In this document: positions 53,056-63,073 of the stretch, one piece after another | How positions within the stretch are numbered: the stretch's first letter is position 1 | Layout: the number at the start of each line of letters is the position of its first letter | Source of the DNA: Flectonema sp. DT1601 | Lineage: Eukaryota > Euglenozoa > Diplonemea > Diplonemida > Diplonemidae | DNA length: 64,000 nucleotides | Direction of reading: 5' to 3' | Assembly (NCBI GenBank): GCA_964019425.1 | Contig: OZ025836.1 | Coordinates: 434,001-498,000 of the forward strand | The notes under the pieces: generated by a model | What the model was told of the DNA's origin: nothing | Database searches by the model: none | The model's input: the letters and a program-made list of their open reading frames with translations, nothing else | Position numbers and translations under genes: made by a program

Positions 53056-53638
53056 AAAAAAAAAAAAAAAAAAAAAAAAAAAGAAAACATCCTCGTCTTT
53101 CCTTTTCCCTTCCCTTTCTCTTTTTACTACTGTTTAGGACAACACTGGAACAAAGCAAACGCCAAGAAAAATAGTAATATTCGTCTTTTTCGACAGTCTT
53201 AGAATGTGTGTTTAAGGTCCTGTTGAAGATTCGCAAGTGCGATTCTTTTCTTTTTTTTCTTTTTCTCCCCTTTTCTTTTGCAAGCTAAAGTTAACTTGCT
53301 CACGGACAATTATATACTTGGATAGAAATAAAAAGATTTTATTTATTTATTTTTTTAAAAAATATTTATTTATATAGTATGGTTGCAGCGATTCATAAAC
53401 TATAAAGAAATATAGGTTTACTATGAGGGCTCTTTTTTTTTTTCTTCTTCTTCTTCTATGAGGGCCCATTTTTTTGCACCTTCCAACAAGAAAGCATAAT
53501 ATATTATATTTTCTTCTTTTGGTGTTATCGTTAGTGAATTTTTTTGCTTGATCTCTGTAGTAGAAATGAGATGCTGGGTTTTGATGTAAGCAACTAAATA
53601 ACTTCGTTTATAAATAAACAGCTTTACAACACACATAA

Positions 53639-55973
53639 ATGGGAGGATGCCACAGTATGGAAGAAAACCAACAGCTAGTCCTCAGAGATAGGAATGGAGC
53701 TAAGAGAACTTTAAATGGCCCAAGCGGAGTTTCTTGCACCGGACCGGGAGTTAGTATCCAGGAAAAGAGACGTGCTATTGTACTTGACGAGTTGGAATTC
53801 GCAAAAATTTCAGACAATGTAACCGGACAGAAGAGACTTGTAAACGGACAAGCACACATCTGGATGGAAGCCCATGAACAACTTCTTTCAAAAGAGAGAA
53901 TGACAGTCTTAAGTGTTAGAGAATACGCCATTATCAGAAATACAGAGACTGGTGAGCAGCGATCTGTCTACGGACCTCAACCATTGAAATTTAATTCTGT
54001 CTACGAAGAGATTTCAGGATCGGTTGCTTCCTGTCCTGTTCTTGAACAGGGATCATTCTGTCGTGTTCGCGACACTCGTAATGGTCAAGTTACTGTCATC
54101 TGTGGACCTCGAATTATTAAATTACATCCAATGGAAATAATCGAAGGTGATATCTGTAAACTACCAATTCTTCAACATGGTGAGTACTGTCGTATTCGTG
54201 ATGACAAGACTGGTAAAATTCGTATCATAATTGGTCCAAAAATAGCTGATCTTGGATCCCACGACTCCATCAGTCAAACAGTTTCTAAGCTACCTGCTTT
54301 ACAAAGAGGTGAGTACTGCAGAATTCAGGATGAGGAAGAAGGTGCTGTTAGGGTAGCATACGGTCCTGCTGTCGTTCAATACGGACCTTATGAAGAGATC
54401 CTCGATTCTATTAAAAAGTGTCCTGATCTTCAGGGAGATGAATACCTTGTTGTTAGAAATGAAAGTGAAGGTACTAAGAGAAATGTAATTGGACCAACAC
54501 TATACATGCCTGATGCTTTTGATCAGTTCGACACTCCACAAAAAGTTATCACATTAAAGCGCACTCAATACGTTAAAATAAGTAACTACAAAGGTGTTGT
54601 TAGAGTAGAAAGAGGTCCTCAAAGAGTAATTCCAGACCCTATTGATACCGTTCTTGATGATGGTATGAAAGAGTCAGTTTTTATTGACAGGCACTGCGCT
54701 GTGTTAGTCAGAAATACTGACAGTGGAAGCCTTCAGTTGGTCACCACTCATGGATTGTTCTTTCCTACGCCATATCAGGTTATTGAAAAGGTTCAGAAAA
54801 AAATAATTTTACAAAAGTATGAAACCATGGTTTGCAAAGACTCAACAGGTAGATTCTACTTTGCATCAGGTGACATGTCTCTATCTCAGGAGGAGAGAGG
54901 ACCTGGACCAGACTTCTTCCTACCACCTCATCACGAGATAGTAACTGCATCGTGGTCAACTGATTTACGTAAAGAACACGAAACCTCAATGGACGTTTCT
55001 CGCTTTGACTCCAGACCTTCATTCATGAATTACGAGTTTGAATGTCGTACCATAGACAATGTTCCTCTTATTGTTGACGTTACATTCTTTTGGCGTATAA
55101 TCGACGTGAAGTCTATGATTGAGAGAACAGCAGATGCTCCTGGTGATACCTGTATCCACGCACGCTCAATGATTATGGGAGAAATTTCAAAAGTAAAGCT
55201 GATGGACTTTTTGTTGAGTTACAATGAAATTATCCAGGGCGGTATGTTTTTTTTTTTTTTATTATCTATTGTTTAAGTCAGTTTCCTAGTTTTCGTTTAA
55301 ACAATCTTTTCCCCCAAATTCATCAAATACCAGTAAAAACCATTCAGATAAGCCTTTATATATTTTGTTGATCGTCAGCTAGTTTTACTGGCGCACAGGG
55401 AAATAGATAACATGACATAATAAATAACGGCTCTTAATCTGAATAGTTTCTTCTCCGACTTCGTCGGTGCAACAATAAAACAACACAGCTTGCATGAAGG
55501 ATAACTTCTACTCAGAACGTGGTGTCGAACTACTTGGTGCTGAGGTTCTGAAATTACAATGTGCTTCCGTAGACACCAACAGCGTATTGCAGGACATTAT
55601 TAGGGAAACATGCGACAGGTTAAAATTCAAGGAACGCCAGAAGGGTGAAAATGAAGTTTCATTGGAACGTCTTGGAGGTGAAATTGAAGAAGAAAAACTA
55701 AAGCAAACCCTCGTTGAAGTTAAAAAGTCACACCTAAAAGTTGAAGCTAAGATTGAGGGAGAATCCGAAGGAATTCACATTGCTGAGTTCTTAGGTAGAA
55801 TCGCACGTAGTCAGACTGCTGATGGAAAGTCGTTTGGTATTGGTAGCGCAATGAAAATATTTGAGACTATTCGCTCTCACAGATCTCAATTAGAATCCAC
55901 CCGTGCTCTTGCAAGCGGAAAATCAAACGTCACAGTAGTTCCTGATGATGTCGTTCTTAAATTCGGACACTAA
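53639..55973 (+). CDS. Major-vault-protein-like SPFH-shoulder protein with acylation signal
   Basis: Exons 53639-55241 and 55489-55973, intron 247 nt; 695 residues. The N-terminus MGGCHS fits N-myristoylation (Gly2, Ser6) with a palmitoylatable Cys4. Residues about 10-390 are repeats of roughly 55 residues (GEYCRIRDDKTGKIRIIIGP… then LPALQRGEYCRIQDEEEG), like vault repeats. The following region (IDNVPLIVDVTFFWRIIDV, PGDTCIHARSMIMGEISKVKLMDFLLSYNEII) matches the shoulder (SPFH/band-7-like) domain of MVP, and exon 2 gives a charged helix. Known MVP builds vault particles in the cytosol; an acylated form would sit at membranes like flotillin. It is shorter than typical MVP (about 860-890 residues). 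Confidence 0.7.
55340..55471 (-). repeat. Dispersed repeat A, copy 4, inside the MVP-like intron
   Basis: CCATTCAGATAAGCCTTTAT at 55340, ending CTCTTAATCTGAATAGTTTC then TTCTCCGACTTCGTCGGTGCA. The hairpin CCGAC-TTC-GTCGG is intact. It is about 97% identical to the copy at 2082-2211 and makes up over half of the 247-nt intron. Confidence 0.85.
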
Positions 55974-56844
55974 TTCCGTTTCAGAACCAAGTGTTCTTTT
56001 GTATTTTATATTTAAAAAAAAAAAAAAAGCCTCTAACTTCTTTTTTGTTCCACTACGTAGCTGTAATTCGTATTTTTCTTCCCATCCCGGGTATTCCGGA
56101 TTTTCTGAAAAAAAAAAAAAAAAAATGTTTATAATCTTGTTTGTTACCCCGTTTTGTAATCCAAGGGGGTTCTTGTCCTTAACTGGGGGTCACTTTGAGT
56201 ATATTCAAGGTACTGTTTTTTCTGTTGTGCTTTCTTTTGCTTAAGAAAAGAAAAAAAAAAAAAATAATTATTCTGTGAATTAGTATCGGTGTCTTCTTTT
56301 TTTTTCCCTTAATCGCGCGTTTAAGAAATTTAAGTAGAAAAGAAAAAAAAAAAAAAAAAAAAAAAAAAGTTGTGTTTACCTTCCTCTCTTGTTTTTACCC
56401 TGCTCCTCTTTTTTTTTTTTTTTTTTCTTTTTTTCTTCTTACCAAAATCTTACGATTTTAAGTTTGGAATAATTAAAAAAAAAAAAAAAAAAAAAAAAAC
56501 TCAAACTTGCATTTAGTTCTCCCACTTGAGTCACATACGCAATGAAGCTCTTTTTTCTTAAGAGTTTTGTTGCGTCGTCCTTCTCCCAGAAAACGCGCAT
56601 CGGGGGGAAAACACCTTCTTAACTTCACAAAAACACAACACAGCTGGTGGAAGTACATTTTCCAAATCTATTGGGGAAAAAAAAAAAAAAAAAAAATCTC
56701 TTGTTATAATTACTCTACAGGTTTTCACACGCATGGTTTTAATTAACAAATTCATTACATTTTTGAAAATAATAAAATAACACTAAAGTTTTGTTGTTTA
56801 GTATTCTACTTATTAATTAACAGTAATTTAACTAACTCAAACCA
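55974..56844. other. Homopolymer-rich spacer
   Basis: A runs near 56015, 56110, 56344-56368 and 56475-56499, T run near 56409-56426. No gene. TTAATTAACAG ending 56823 may start the APC2 mRNA body. Confidence 0.45.
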
Positions 56845-58815
56845 ATGATTGTTTCAGATGTGTTTCACATAAGTTGTGTTCCGAATGAAATCTCAAATAT
56901 TATAAAGGTTTGTGGAGGTGAGCCTGTTGAAGGTTGCGGAGGAGTCTCGTGTTGGAAAGTTGACTACGCCACGGATGCTATCAAGACAGAAGCAGCCAGC
57001 ACATCAGATATTCTTTTAAAACTAACGAGAATAGCACAGCAACTCGACGTTTATGAGATTTCCTTTACGATGAGAGAAGTCAACGACATCCGCAAACAGA
57101 TTCCTGAATGCCTTCTTTCTCAATGTCCAAACTTTCTTGATGAGTTAAAGACAGAAATAAAATCAGGCTGTGAAAGTGATACTTTAAGTCAACTACTACA
57201 CATCACAACACTCTCTGAACACCCTTCAGTGATAGAAGCCTGTAATGATATTATAAAAGAGACAATCTCAGTTAAGTTATCCGAAGCTGAGGGTGAACTT
57301 TGTGAATCAGTTTTACCCGACGTTATCAAATCAATAAATAGCACGGCAAGGAAATTATCAAGATTTGTTTGTAGTAAATGGCAACATGATGTTGTACTTG
57401 GTCAACAGGCATATACTGAGTTTGGGAAAATGAGATCGGATGAGTTGTTTGATATTCTTGTGAAATATCCATCGTCGTCAGGAGCTTTACTGGATTTGAA
57501 AACATGTTTGGTCAAAGATCCTGACTTATACTGTTATCTCGTTGAAACTGCAACTAAACAACTAAACAAGAGACTTCTTCATCCTGGAGCTGATACTGAA
57601 GATGTCATTCAGCTGTACATTGATACAATGAAAGTAATTGATTTACTATTCCCTGGTCAACACAGAGCTATAACCGCAGTCACTAGTATCATTCAATCAT
57701 ATATGAGACAACGTAGAGATGGACCAACCATATTTGTGTTGGGATTAATCAACGATCAGAATTCACAGTTGGCTGGAATACTTCATCCGGAACTCAGAGA
57801 AAAGAGAGCCGAACTTTGCGATATCGAGGAAGACCAAATCGTTGAAGACAAACGTGGAATAAATCAAAATATAAGACAACTTGATGTTTTGAAAATATTA
57901 GTTACAACATTTGGTGGTAGAGATGCAGTTTTAGGCCTGTACAGATCAGTACTGGCTGAGAGGCTATTGGGGAAGACAGATTTTGATGCAGACACGGATT
58001 TAGTTGCATTGGAACTTTTAAAAATTAGATTTGGTGAAGCTGCTTTACAGAATTGTGAAGTAATGATTAAAGACTTGGCTGAGTCGAAGAGATTCTGTAC
58101 TCAGGTGGCTCATCAGGATTCAATTACGGCGTTGATAGCATCTGCTCACTATTGGCCGAAGTTACCGACAGTCTCAGAGTTTGTTGCTCATCCTTTAATT
58201 ACATCTCGTCAAGAACTCTTAGCTAAAGATTACAATAATTTTAAAAAACCTCGTGAACTTACTTGGCAACCCGGATTAGGTTCTACAACACTCAACATCT
58301 CTCTTTACACGAACACCAAAAAGACTGAAAAGGAGGTTGTTGAAGTAATCGCACCAGTCATTCAAGCGACACTACTTCTATATTTAGCAGAAGTACAACC
58401 GAATGGATTGAACGCTGAAGACTTATCATCCAAATGTGGTCTTACGAAATCAAAAGTAACAGAAAGCATGTTATACTGGACTCACAAAGCAATGGTTAGA
58501 GAAACTAATGGTGTCTATGTCTGTAATGACTGTGTTACTGATCCTCAGCAACACCAGGATACTGAAACAAATCAAGCTTCTGCCATCATGGCTGCTGAAG
58601 ACGAGGAATTGACTGAACGCGTCACAGAATTCGTTACTATGATTCTACACAATCTCGGTCCTGAAGATGTTGCGAGTATAGAAAATAAACTTCGACAATT
58701 CATGCCTGATTACAGCAAGACGCAAGCCCAACTTACGGTAATTCTGAATAAATTAGTCGCTTCAGATCAACTCTCCCTTCGAGGTGGTAAGTATTGCAAG
58801 GCTCAAAATGCATAA
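56845..58815 (+). CDS. APC2: Anaphase-promoting complex subunit 2
   Basis: Single exon, 656 residues. The cullin-homology segment is unmistakable: LGLYRSVLAERLLGKTDFDADTDLVALELLKIRFGEAALQNCEVMIKDLAESKR matches ANAPC2. It continues into …PRELTWQPGLGSTTLNISL and a C-terminal winged-helix (VEVIAPVIQATLLLYLAEVQ… and TERVTEFVTMILHNLGPEDVASIENKLRQFMPDY). APC2 is the scaffold that binds the RING subunit APC11 and positions E2 enzymes in the cell-cycle ubiquitin ligase. At 656 residues it is shorter than the human protein (about 820), mainly at the N-terminus; a missed 5' exon is possible, but the long upstream spacer shows none. Confidence 0.95.
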   Translation: MIVSDVFHISCVPNEISNIIKVCGGEPVEGCGGVSCWKVDYATDAIKTEAASTSDILLKLTRIAQQLDVYEISFTMREVNDIRKQIPECLLSQCPNFLDELKTEIKSGCESDTLSQLLHITTLSEHPSVIEACNDIIKETISVKLSEAEGELCESVLPDVIKSINSTARKLSRFVCSKWQHDVVLGQQAYTEFGKMRSDELFDILVKYPSSSGALLDLKTCLVKDPDLYCYLVETATKQLNKRLLHPGADTEDVIQLYIDTMKVIDLLFPGQHRAITAVTSIIQSYMRQRRDGPTIFVLGLINDQNSQLAGILHPELREKRAELCDIEEDQIVEDKRGINQNIRQLDVLKILVTTFGGRDAVLGLYRSVLAERLLGKTDFDADTDLVALELLKIRFGEAALQNCEVMIKDLAESKRFCTQVAHQDSITALIASAHYWPKLPTVSEFVAHPLITSRQELLAKDYNNFKKPRELTWQPGLGSTTLNISLYTNTKKTEKEVVEVIAPVIQATLLLYLAEVQPNGLNAEDLSSKCGLTKSKVTESMLYWTHKAMVRETNGVYVCNDCVTDPQQHQDTETNQASAIMAAEDEELTERVTEFVTMILHNLGPEDVASIENKLRQFMPDYSKTQAQLTVILNKLVASDQLSLRGGKYCKAQNA

Positions 58816-59249
58816 AGAACATCATAATTCACTGTAGGTTCTTATTAAATAGCAACACAAAAAATTGTAATCTAATATATTTATATTTCTATTTTTAAGG
58901 TTTACGTTTGTTAGAGTATTCTTTTTTTTTTTTTTTCCTTCTTTTTTTTTTTTCTGAGAAGTGTTTTCTAAAAACCCGTCTTCTCATAACTTAATAGATT
59001 TTTTTTTTTTTCAAATATTTTTTCTAAAAACCTAATATTGCCTTATTAGATTGCTATGCTAAGATTGTTGTCGACGAGCAGTGTGATATCTTATTGTTAT
59101 AAAGATCGGCAACGTGAGTATTATTATTACAGCCTCAGTTCTCACTGTCAAACCTTTATAGATGTGGTCTAAGGTCGGTAGTGTGTCTCAAAGGTTAATA
59201 GCATTATATTACTTTCAATTAGGCAATCTGATTATATTTAGTTATAAAT
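58816..59249. other. APC2-epsin spacer
   Basis: T-rich 3' region of APC2 and the epsin leader (TACTTTCAATTAG ending 59222, 27 nt before its ATG). Nothing else seen. Confidence 0.45.
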
Positions 59250-61281
59250 ATGGATAAGTTAACGAGCTTAGCGTCGAAGGCGACTGAGATGAAGAATAAA
59301 ATGTTGGGGCTCACTCCTCTTCAATTGAAGGCGATGGATGCTACGAATGACGAACCATGGGGTCCTCACGGTAATGATCTCACTGAATTAACTGAGGGGG
59401 CATTTAGTTACTCTGGACGAAAGCAGATCCTACCACTCTTGTTTAAGAAACTAGAATGTGTAGGTAAACAGTGGAGACAGTGCTACAAGTCTCTTCTGGT
59501 TCTTGAATATCTCGCAGTGAGAGGTCCAGCTTACGAAGAAATTCGTGACGTGTTGTATTTAATTAAAGACGTATCTCAAAATTATAAACACAAAGACGAC
59601 AAGGGTGTCGACCAAGGACTCAATGTTAGAGAACGCGCTAAGAAGTTATATCAACTGCTTACTGACACGGACATCTACGAAGGTGAAAGGGAGAAGGCCG
59701 AAGCAACAAAAGCCAAACTTCAAAATTCAAAGGCCTCCTACGGCGGAACTGTCGACGAGGACCGCAGCAGGTACTCATCCGCAAATTACGACAGCCGCGA
59801 CAGTCGCGACAGCCGCGGTGGATACGATACTTATGAGTCTCGCTTTAGACGCCGCGATAAAGAACGTGAAAAGGAACAGCAGTCAGCCCTCGAACGTGAA
59901 GAGCGGAAGTTTGCAGAAAAACTAAAGGCTGAAGAAGAACGTAAGGTAGCCCTAGCTGCATTGGGCACCAGAACTTGGGTAAAGGGTCCGGCTTCGAAGG
60001 GTCCAATACCGCGCCCAAAGGCAGCACCGGGACAACCTGCGACACAACCTGCGGAGACTGAATTTGCAGACTTTAACCCGAGGGCAACAGAGCAGCCAGC
60101 TCCTATTTTGCAACCGCCACAGCAACAACAACAGCAGCAACAACCACAACCAACACAGCAACAACAATCACTTTTGTTTACCGAACAAACACCTGCTCCT
60201 GTACCTGCTGCAGCACCTGCCAAACCTGTCGACCCTTTTGCAGATGCATTCAGCGTACCTCAGCAACAGCAGCAACAGTTCCAACAGCCGCAGCAACAAC
60301 AGCAGCAGGCATTCCAGCCACAGCAACAGCAACAGCAACAATTTCAGCAGCAAGCTTTCCAGCCGCAGCAGCAGCAGCAGCAACAGCAATTCCAACAGGC
60401 GTTTCCAGCTGTGCAGCAGCAGCAACCGCAACAGCAACAGCAACCGCAACAGCAACAGCAACCGCAACAGCAACAGCAGGCCGGATTTGGGGCATTTCAG
60501 GCTCCAGTTGATCCATTCCAACAGCCACAGATGCAGCAACAGCAACCTCAGATGCAGCAACAACAGCCGCAGTTTAACTCCTTCCAGCAGTCCGCTCCCC
60601 AGCAGCCTTCAAAGCCAGTCGATCCCTTCACCGCTCCAGTTCCGCAGCAACAGCAGCAGCAGCAGCCATTCCAGCAGCCGGCTACCACACCAGCCCCTGC
60701 AGCTGCTGCTGATCCATTTGCTGACTTGCAGCAGGTTTGTTTTATTTTTCTTCGCGTTTGTACCGACGTGCTAAGTACCCTCGGTTCTTGAATGTTAGTA
60801 TTAGTTATTCCTTTTATTTTTCATAATAAACAATCCCTTTATAGGAGAAGAAAAATACTGAGAAGGCATTCCTTGGTGATGACATGGCTAATCTTCTTAA
60901 GGGTCTTGACGTGACTGGAACAATGTCATCTCCGAAGGGAGTTACGAACCCGGCACACTCTCTGAAATCACTTTCAGAGCTGCGTATGTTTATTTTTTTT
61001 GCATAAAACTTCTGTGTGAATAAACCACAGTTTATGTTAATAAATAAACAGGTGCTCCACAACAACAGCCGATGATGAATATGGGTCAGCAACAACAGCA
61101 TCAGCAACCTATGATGCAACAGCAGCAGTGGCCACAACAGCAAATGCAGCAGCCTATGAATGGAGGTGGTGGATTTAACAACAATAACAACAACGGAATG
61201 ATGTTTCAAAACCAAATGGGAGGACAACAGAACATGATGAACCCTGGTATGAACCAACAACAAAACCCTTTTGGGTTTTAA
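59250..61281 (+). CDS. Epsin (ENTH-domain clathrin adaptor)
   Basis: Exons 59250-60734, 60845-60983 and 61052-61281, introns 110 and 68 nt; 617 residues. The ENTH domain (about 1-150) has DATNDEPWGPHGNDLTELTE and RKQILPLLFKKLECVGKQWRQCYKSLLVLEYL, typical of epsin/epsinR, and binds phosphoinositides. A charged Arg/Glu segment follows, then a long Gln-rich region (CAG/CAA tracts) with four DPF motifs (DPFADAF, DPFQQP, DPFTAP, DPFADL) that bind AP2-type appendages. The protein ends QQNPFGF, an NPF motif for EH-domain partners. Role: membrane bending and cargo capture in clathrin vesicle formation. Confidence 0.93.
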
Positions 61282-62277
61282 GTATCTTACTCTTTAGTAG
61301 TTGGATGTTACTGCAGTTGGATTAAGAAGTCCCTTGTAGACTATCCACCTTTGTGCATCCTTCAGTAGACTCTTAAGGATGCCCAGATTCATGACACTAG
61401 AATTAGGTTGGCTGTTTGTTTCGTATTGAGCTTTGTTCAGTGTAAAAAAGTCGTCGTGTTTTTTTTTTTTTTCTTTTTTTTTTTTTTTTTCTGTATTAGT
61501 TTTTTTTTTAAAGTGTGAACCGTGTGCGGTTAGTGGTTGTCCTTGGTTTGTTTGGCGAGTTCCTTTAAAAAGTGGATTCTCTTTTTTTTTTTGATTATTT
61601 TTCTTCCCCTTTTCCCAAACATGTTTTTTTTTTTTCCCCCCTTCAAATCTCTGTTTTTGTAGTGAGAGCGTTGCCTGACATTTCTCAACCAACCCGTAAG
61701 GATAACGGAGGAGTTGATGGGGCACTTCGTAAAAACAAATTCGAAAAAAAAAAAAAAAAAAAAATGAAAAGAAAAGAGAAAAAAAAAAAAAACCGAAAAA
61801 AAAAAAAAAAAAAAACCATTCAGATGAGCCTTATATTTAGTTGAACGCAGATGGAATTCTGAAGCGTACGGAGATATGAAATATCGGCTTGCTTTTCAAT
61901 CTGAACAGTTTTTCTTCTCCGACTACGTTGGTAAAAAAAAAAAAATAAAATGATAATCCGACATCACTCGCTGACATGATCTGTGGTGAACTATAGTAGT
62001 ATTTTCTTCTTCTTTTTTTTTTTTTTTTCCCCCTTCCCTTTCTGCTGAAAATTCAAACAGACACACAAGAGAAAAAAAATGAACTACGACGACAGCAACA
62101 ACCTGTGAGACTACACCCTCCTCTGTTCACCGATAAAAAAAAAAAAAAAAAAAAACAAAAAAAAACAAAAAAAAAAAAATACGAATTTTAGCTCACCCGT
62201 TTTACTCAATACGTTTACTTCCCTGTTCTGTGCACGTGTTTATATTTGGTGTGTGCGTGAGCTTAATAGAAATATGA

Positions 62278-62313
<36 letters not shown>

Positions 62314-62375
62314 ATGAAAATCCCAAAGACAAATCTAAACTGCAGGGGGAAAGAAACAAAAAGGAGAACAAGGGG

Positions 62376-62410
<35 letters not shown>

Positions 62411-62660
62411 CCTTTTGTTGTAAAACTTTTGAAATACTGCTCACATAAGCCATTTGGTCTCACATTGGATTTCCCCCGACTGAAGATTTATCTGACCTGC
62501 GGTGAGTCTTGCAGATTATTATTTTATAATTACTTCGCACAGGGAAGAGTCAAATTTCCAACTGCTGGTTAGATAGTAACACCGACGACGACTTCTTTTT
62601 TTTGATATTTTTTTTATCCACATTACCCCACTTCATCAATAGGTTATTACACATTCTGCT
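61282..62660. other. Homopolymer-rich spacer with repeat A copy 5
   Basis: A runs at about 61744-61764, 61797-61815, 62283-62310 and 62377-62406. Repeat A lies at 61815-61933. Short ORFs here are Lys/Phe low complexity and are not called. Confidence 0.5.
61815..61933 (-). repeat. Dispersed repeat A, copy 5
   Basis: Between A tracts: ACCATTCAGATGAGCCTTAT at the left and TTTTCAATCTGAACAGTTTT then TCTTCTCCGACTACGTTGGT at the right. The CCGAC-TAC-GTTGG hairpin is kept with one G-T pair. The interior is mostly different from copies 1 and 4. Confidence 0.7.
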
Positions 62661-62942
62661 ATGACGAGGATCGCACAGTCAGAAACACTTCCCCTCACTA
62701 AGATTTATAAGGTGTGTACAGCAGTGCTATACTGAAGACGTGGGGAAGGGGAAAAAAAAAAAAAAAAAAAAAAAAAAAAACAGGCTGATCGAATCGATCC
62801 GAAACGTTGCTTCCAAAGAGGAGTTCCGAACGGCATCGAACTTATACCTTTAATTCAAAATGGATACAAGATAGGGACTTGTTCTGGGGCTGGTTTTAGA
62901 AAACAATTTGATGGAGAGTCGAGTTGGAAGCGAACACTGTAG
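62661..62942 (+). CDS. Small two-exon gene, 69-residue protein
   Basis: Exon 62661-62711 (MTRIAQSETLPLTKIYK) and exon 62784-62942 join in frame across a 72-nt intron (GTGTGT…A-run-CAG) to give …ADRIDPKRCFQRGVPNGIELIPLIQNGYKIGTCSGAGFRKQF…KRTL. The intron has the same A-rich acceptor as the other introns in the window, and exon 2 has balanced, coding-like codons in otherwise AT-rich DNA. I recognise no family. It has no signal peptide or membrane segment. The donor GTGTGT is less usual here, and exon 1 could be longer upstream. Confidence 0.5.
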
Positions 62943-63073
62943 TCGTTTTGTTCAATTAGTTAGATACGATATCTTACACTGCGCTCGTTTTCATTATTAT
63001 GGAGGGGATACATTATTGTTATTTAGGGATAATATTCATTTTTTTTCATGAAGACAAAAAATATTAAAACGAA

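Larger units (their letters stand above)
51050..53638. other. 2.6-kb spacer with fold-back elements and direct repeats
   Basis: Contains repeat B left part (51279-51360), two adjacent inverted-repeat elements (51374-51534 and 51541-52024) and a direct repeat (52804-52860, 53001-53055). The rest is T-rich, with a CCCAGACCCC fragment of repeat D near 52685. No coding region recognised. Confidence 0.5.

Noticed and set aside
60064-60774. Long alternative-frame ORFs (Asn/Ser-rich on +, Leu-rich on -) over the epsin Gln region
   Set aside because: CAG/CAA repeats stay open in all frames; the Gln frame continues from the ENTH domain and is the real one.
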